Below the pieces are notes generated by a model. The model was not told where the DNA came from and made no database searches. It worked only from the letters and a program-made list of their open reading frames with translations. From NCBI GenBank assembly GCA_910588505.1, contig CAJUPQ010000117.1:1-6894 (forward strand): 6,894 bases of DNA, read 5' to 3'. The number at the start of each line of letters is the position of its first letter. Within the stretch, counting starts at the first letter, position 1. Origin of the DNA: an uncultured Hungatella sp. Its GTDB lineage: Bacteria > Bacillota > Clostridia > Lachnospirales > Lachnospiraceae. This document shows positions 4,325 to 6,894 of this stretch, in pieces. Both the position numbers and the translations under genes were made by a program.

Positions 4325-6598
4325 ATGCGTGAGATAATAAATTTGAATCAGGGATGGAAATTTATCCGGGAGGATGCAGGGCTGCCGATGGAATTGCCGG
4401 AGCATTGGCAGGATGTGGACCTGCCCCATACCTGGAACAGGGTGGACGGCATGGACGGAAACGGTGGCTATTACCGGGGAAGATGCTGGTATGCTAAGAT
4501 GTTTTCTACGCCTGTACAGCCTTTGGGCAAAGGGCGGGTGTATGTGGAGGTGCTGGCGGCGGGGCAGCAGGCTGCGGTGTATGTAAACGGCAGGGAGGCG
4601 GCCTATCATGAGGGCGGGTACTCGATTTTCCGGGCGGATGTGACGGATTTGTGCAGACAAGACAGGGAAAACCTGCTTGTGGTGGCCTGCGACAATGGGG
4701 AGAAAAGCAGCGTGTACCCTCAGTCTGCGGATTTTACGTTCTACGGCGGGCTGTATCGGGGGGTGAACTTAATCAGCGTGCCTGCGGTCCATTTTGATTT
4801 GGATTATTTTGGAGGTCCGGGCCTGAAAGTGACGCCTATGCCCTGGGGGGAGCAGGACGGCGCCAAGTTTGAACTGGAAAGCTGGGTCGCAGACCCGGAT
4901 GAGAATTTTACGGTCCTGTACCGCATTGAGGATGAGGACGGGAAGGAGGTGGCTTCCGCCGCGCGCCCCGCTAAAGATACAAAGGTGACGGTGGCCGTGC
5001 CCCGGGCTCACCGCTGGAATATTGACGACCCATATCTTTACAGGGTGACTGCCACACTTTGGCGCCGCAACGAAGCCTTTGATGAGGTCAGCGTCCAGGC
5101 GGGGGTGCGGGAGTTTTCCTGCGACCCTGAGAAAGGGTTTATGATCAACGGCGTTGAGACGCCGCTGCGGGGGGTGAGCCGCCATCAGGATAAATTGTAT
5201 CAGGGCAATGCCCTTACAAAGTCGGACCACTGGGCGGACGCCTGCATGATCAAGGAGCTGGGGGCCAACACCATCCGTCTGGCCCACTACCAGCATTCTC
5301 AGGATTTTTACGATGCCTGCGACAGGCTGGGGTTTGTGGCGTGGGCGGAGATTCCGTTTATCAGTGTGTTCAATCAGGACCCTGCTGCCCATGAAAACTG
5401 CGTCAGCCAGCTTAAGGAGCTGATTATCCAGAATTACAACCACCCGTCCATCTGCTTCTGGGGGATTTCCAATGAAATTTTGATTGGGGGCATTTCGGAT
5501 AAGCTGGTGGAGAACCATGTGGAGTTAAACAACCTTGCCCATGAGCTGGATTCCACCCGGTTTACCACCATTGCCCACGTTTCCATGACGCCCGCCGACG
5601 GGCCTATGCACCATCTTACGGATGTGGAGAGCTATAACCACTATTTTGGGTGGTACGGCGGCAAGATGACGGACAACGGGCCCTGGCTGGACAAGTTTCA
5701 TGGGGAGCACCCGGATATCTGCCTGGGGCTTTCCGAGTACGGATGCGAGGGGATTGTCACGTACCATGGGCCTGAGCCTGCCTGCAAGGATTACAGCGAG
5801 GAGTATCAGGCGCTTTACCATGAGCATATGGCAAAGGTGCTGGATGAGCGTCCCTGGATCTGGTCCAGCCATGTGTGGAATATGTTCGACTTCGGCTGTG
5901 CGGCCAGGAATGGGGGCGGCGTAGGAGGGCGCAACAACAAGGGCCTGGTGACCATGGACAGGAAAACGAAAAAGGACAGCTATTATATTTACAAGGCTTA
6001 CTGGAACAAGGAGCCTATGGTTCACATCTGCGGGCGGCGCTACGCCCAGCGGGCCGGGGATACCACCCGGATTCGGGTGTACTCCAATCAGCCGGAGGTG
6101 GAGCTTATGGTAAACGGCCAGAGCGCCGGGAAGATAACCGGGGACAAGGTGTTTGTGTTTACGGCGGCTTTGAGGCCGGGACTTAATATGGTGACGGCCA
6201 AGGCTGGGGATGTGTGGGATTCCATTACCCTGGAGAAGGTGGATGAGGAGCCGGCTATTTACGTTCTTCCCGAGGTGAAGAACCGGGCTGAGGGCGTGGC
6301 CAACTGGTTCAAGCTGGCGGGTGATTTGGATTTGGAAGCGCCTATGAAGTTCCCGGAGGGCAGATACAGTGTCAGGGATACGCTGGAGGAGCTGGCAGAG
6401 TGCCGTGAGGCTCTGGAGATTGTGTCTAAGGCGGTTAAGCTGGCTGCGAATTTTGATCTGGCGCCTGGGAAAGGGATGTGGGGGATGATGAAATCCATGA
6501 CGCCGGAGAAGATGGTGGAGTTTGCCGGGGATGGGCTGCCGAAGGGATTTTTGGAGAGTTTGAATGAGAAGCTTATTGGTATTAAGAAGAAATCGTGA
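4325..6598 (+). CDS. GH2 family glycoside hydrolase (beta-glucuronidase/galacturonidase or beta-galactosidase type)
   Basis: A 757-residue retaining exo-glycosidase with no signal peptide, so cytoplasmic; its substrate must be imported. Layout: jelly-roll sugar-binding domain (about 1-165, with LPHTWNRVDG at 33-42), Ig-like domain (about 166-265), TIM barrel (about 268-560), a DUF4982-like beta domain (about 565-637, EVELMVNGQSAGK) and a helical C-terminal tail (about 650-757). Key residues: RGVSRHQD (282-289), acid/base E384 in WGISNEI, nucleophile E471 in LSEYGCEG. Beside the active site NNKG gives N537-x-K539, the N-x-K pattern that binds the substrate carboxylate in beta-glucuronidases (N566/K568 in E. 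coli UidA); some non-uronate GH2 enzymes have similar text here, so this supports but does not prove uronate specificity. Neighbouring DhuI/DhuD genes favour a uronide substrate. The ATG is preceded by AGGAAGG very close (about 2-4 bases), with GAAGG at 4307-4311 as a more distant option; the N-terminus fits the family start. No later in-frame start is better. Confidence 0.92.
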   Translation: MREIINLNQGWKFIREDAGLPMELPEHWQDVDLPHTWNRVDGMDGNGGYYRGRCWYAKMFSTPVQPLGKGRVYVEVLAAGQQAAVYVNGREAAYHEGGYSIFRADVTDLCRQDRENLLVVACDNGEKSSVYPQSADFTFYGGLYRGVNLISVPAVHFDLDYFGGPGLKVTPMPWGEQDGAKFELESWVADPDENFTVLYRIEDEDGKEVASAARPAKDTKVTVAVPRAHRWNIDDPYLYRVTATLWRRNEAFDEVSVQAGVREFSCDPEKGFMINGVETPLRGVSRHQDKLYQGNALTKSDHWADACMIKELGANTIRLAHYQHSQDFYDACDRLGFVAWAEIPFISVFNQDPAAHENCVSQLKELIIQNYNHPSICFWGISNEILIGGISDKLVENHVELNNLAHELDSTRFTTIAHVSMTPADGPMHHLTDVESYNHYFGWYGGKMTDNGPWLDKFHGEHPDICLGLSEYGCEGIVTYHGPEPACKDYSEEYQALYHEHMAKVLDERPWIWSSHVWNMFDFGCAARNGGGVGGRNNKGLVTMDRKTKKDSYYIYKAYWNKEPMVHICGRRYAQRAGDTTRIRVYSNQPEVELMVNGQSAGKITGDKVFVFTAALRPGLNMVTAKAGDVWDSITLEKVDEEPAIYVLPEVKNRAEGVANWFKLAGDLDLEAPMKFPEGRYSVRDTLEELAECREALEIVSKAVKLAANFDLAPGKGMWGMMKSMTPEKMVEFAGDGLPKGFLESLNEKLIGIKKKS

Positions 6599-6894
6599 GA
6601 AATCCTGTGGACGGCAGCTGTTTGCTCTTTTCTTCTTACAAGTTTATTTTATAATACCGTACAGAATACTTGATGGTTTACCTCCAAGTCAGTTGAAGCT
6701 GCTTTTTGTGTGTAACATAATCGGAAAGATAAAAATTGATAAGGGTTTGATAGGGGATACCGGAATCTTCTGACTGAAGCTTGAAATAATCCAAACCCTC
6801 TTGAAAACCCTCTCACTACCTACAACACCGCACAGGGCGGTTTTGACGGAGTTTTGAGAGAAATTCTTCAAAAAGTTTTCCTTGTTTCTTAATA
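6599..6894. other. AT-rich intergenic tail without a convincing gene
   Basis: No open frame here has a good start, ribosome binding site or family resemblance. No strong terminator follows the GH2 gene: a 10-bp AT-rich inverted repeat (TAAGAAGAAA at 6583-6592 and TTTCTTCTTA at 6629-6638) has a 36-base loop and starts inside the coding end. A small hairpin ACCGC/GCGGT (6827-6831/6837-6841) with a 5-base loop and TTT after it may be a weak terminator on the + strand. A 9-bp direct repeat AAACCCTCT occurs at 6793-6801 and 6805-6813. Confidence 0.5.
6693..6721 (+). promoter_or_regulatory. Possible sigma-A promoter reading right, out of the window
   Basis: TTGAAG (6693-6698) and CATAAT (6716-6721) are separated by 17 bases, matching 4 of 6 and 5 of 6 consensus positions. 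It would drive a gene beyond the right edge. A perfect TATAAT also occurs at 6650-6655 but has no -35 at a proper distance. In AT-rich DNA such matches arise by chance. Confidence 0.3.

Noticed and set aside
4769..6025. Long minus-strand frames (249 and 166 codons) inside the GH2 gene
   Set aside because: Antisense shadows of a GC-biased coding sequence. The + strand frame has the complete GH2 domain layout and catalytic residues.
6689..6871. Minus-strand 60-codon frame starting at a TTG
   Set aside because: It has an AAGGA about 8 bases upstream, but the composition is not protein-like, no family is recognised, and it overlaps a hairpin and a direct repeat that explain its repeated motif.
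6816..6893. Minus-strand frame open from the right edge, 25 codons (FEEFLSKLRQNRPVRCCR end)
   Set aside because: It could be the end of a gene entering from the right, but it is short, its end is formed by a hairpin sequence, and I recognise no family. It needs sequence beyond the edge.
1..6894. CRISPR array, tRNA, rRNA or known riboswitch
   Set aside because: No regularly spaced repeats, cloverleaf with CCA-type end, rRNA core sequence or recognisable riboswitch core was seen.

Overview
The window looks like a piece of a gut Firmicute chromosome, most likely Lachnospiraceae (Clostridium cluster XIVa type). This rests on the moderate GC content, strong AGGAGG-type ribosome binding sites, an IS1380-type transposase remnant, and proteins that closely resemble streptococcal and lachnospiral uronate enzymes from memory. 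The genus cannot be fixed without a database search.

Left third (1-1271), mostly debris and regulatory DNA. A decayed IS1380-family transposase enters from the left edge and ends at 607, broken by an in-frame stop at 278-280. About 300 bases follow with no intact gene but several inverted repeats: a weak terminator at 648-668, a hairpin at 762-783 and a perfect 32-bp palindrome at 857-888. Next comes an open tail of 32 codons (912-1010) that may be the 3' end of a gene cut off by the insertion. A clear rho-independent terminator at 1064-1090 closes this part. Two abutting palindromes (1153-1165 and 1164-1182) lie in the leader of the next gene.

Centre and right (1272-6598), one co-directional + strand carbohydrate cluster. 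In order it holds a GPH/MelB-type sugar:cation symporter (1272-2714), an SDR dehydrogenase of the DhuD/KduD type (2749-3540), an RpiB/LacA/LacB-fold isomerase of the DhuI type (3554-4189), and, after a 135-base gap holding two hairpins, a 757-residue GH2 glycosidase (4325-6598). The first three are tightly packed, and the Shine-Dalgarno sequence of the isomerase overlaps the dehydrogenase stop codon.

Proposed pathway (inference). A uronic-acid-containing glycoside is imported intact by the symporter and cleaved in the cytoplasm by GH2. The released (possibly 4,5-unsaturated) uronate becomes 4-deoxy-L-threo-5-hexosulose uronate. DhuI isomerises this to 3-deoxy-D-glycero-2,5-hexodiulosonate, and DhuD reduces it to 2-keto-3-deoxygluconate (KDG). 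KDG kinase and KDPG aldolase would complete the route but are not in the window. The usual partners of DhuI/DhuD, a GH88/GH105 unsaturated glucuronyl hydrolase and a PTS, are also absent; a GH2 enzyme and a GPH symporter are there instead, and this is the most interesting point of the window.

The last 300 bases (6599-6894) are AT-rich with no convincing gene. They hold a possible rightward promoter at 6693-6721.
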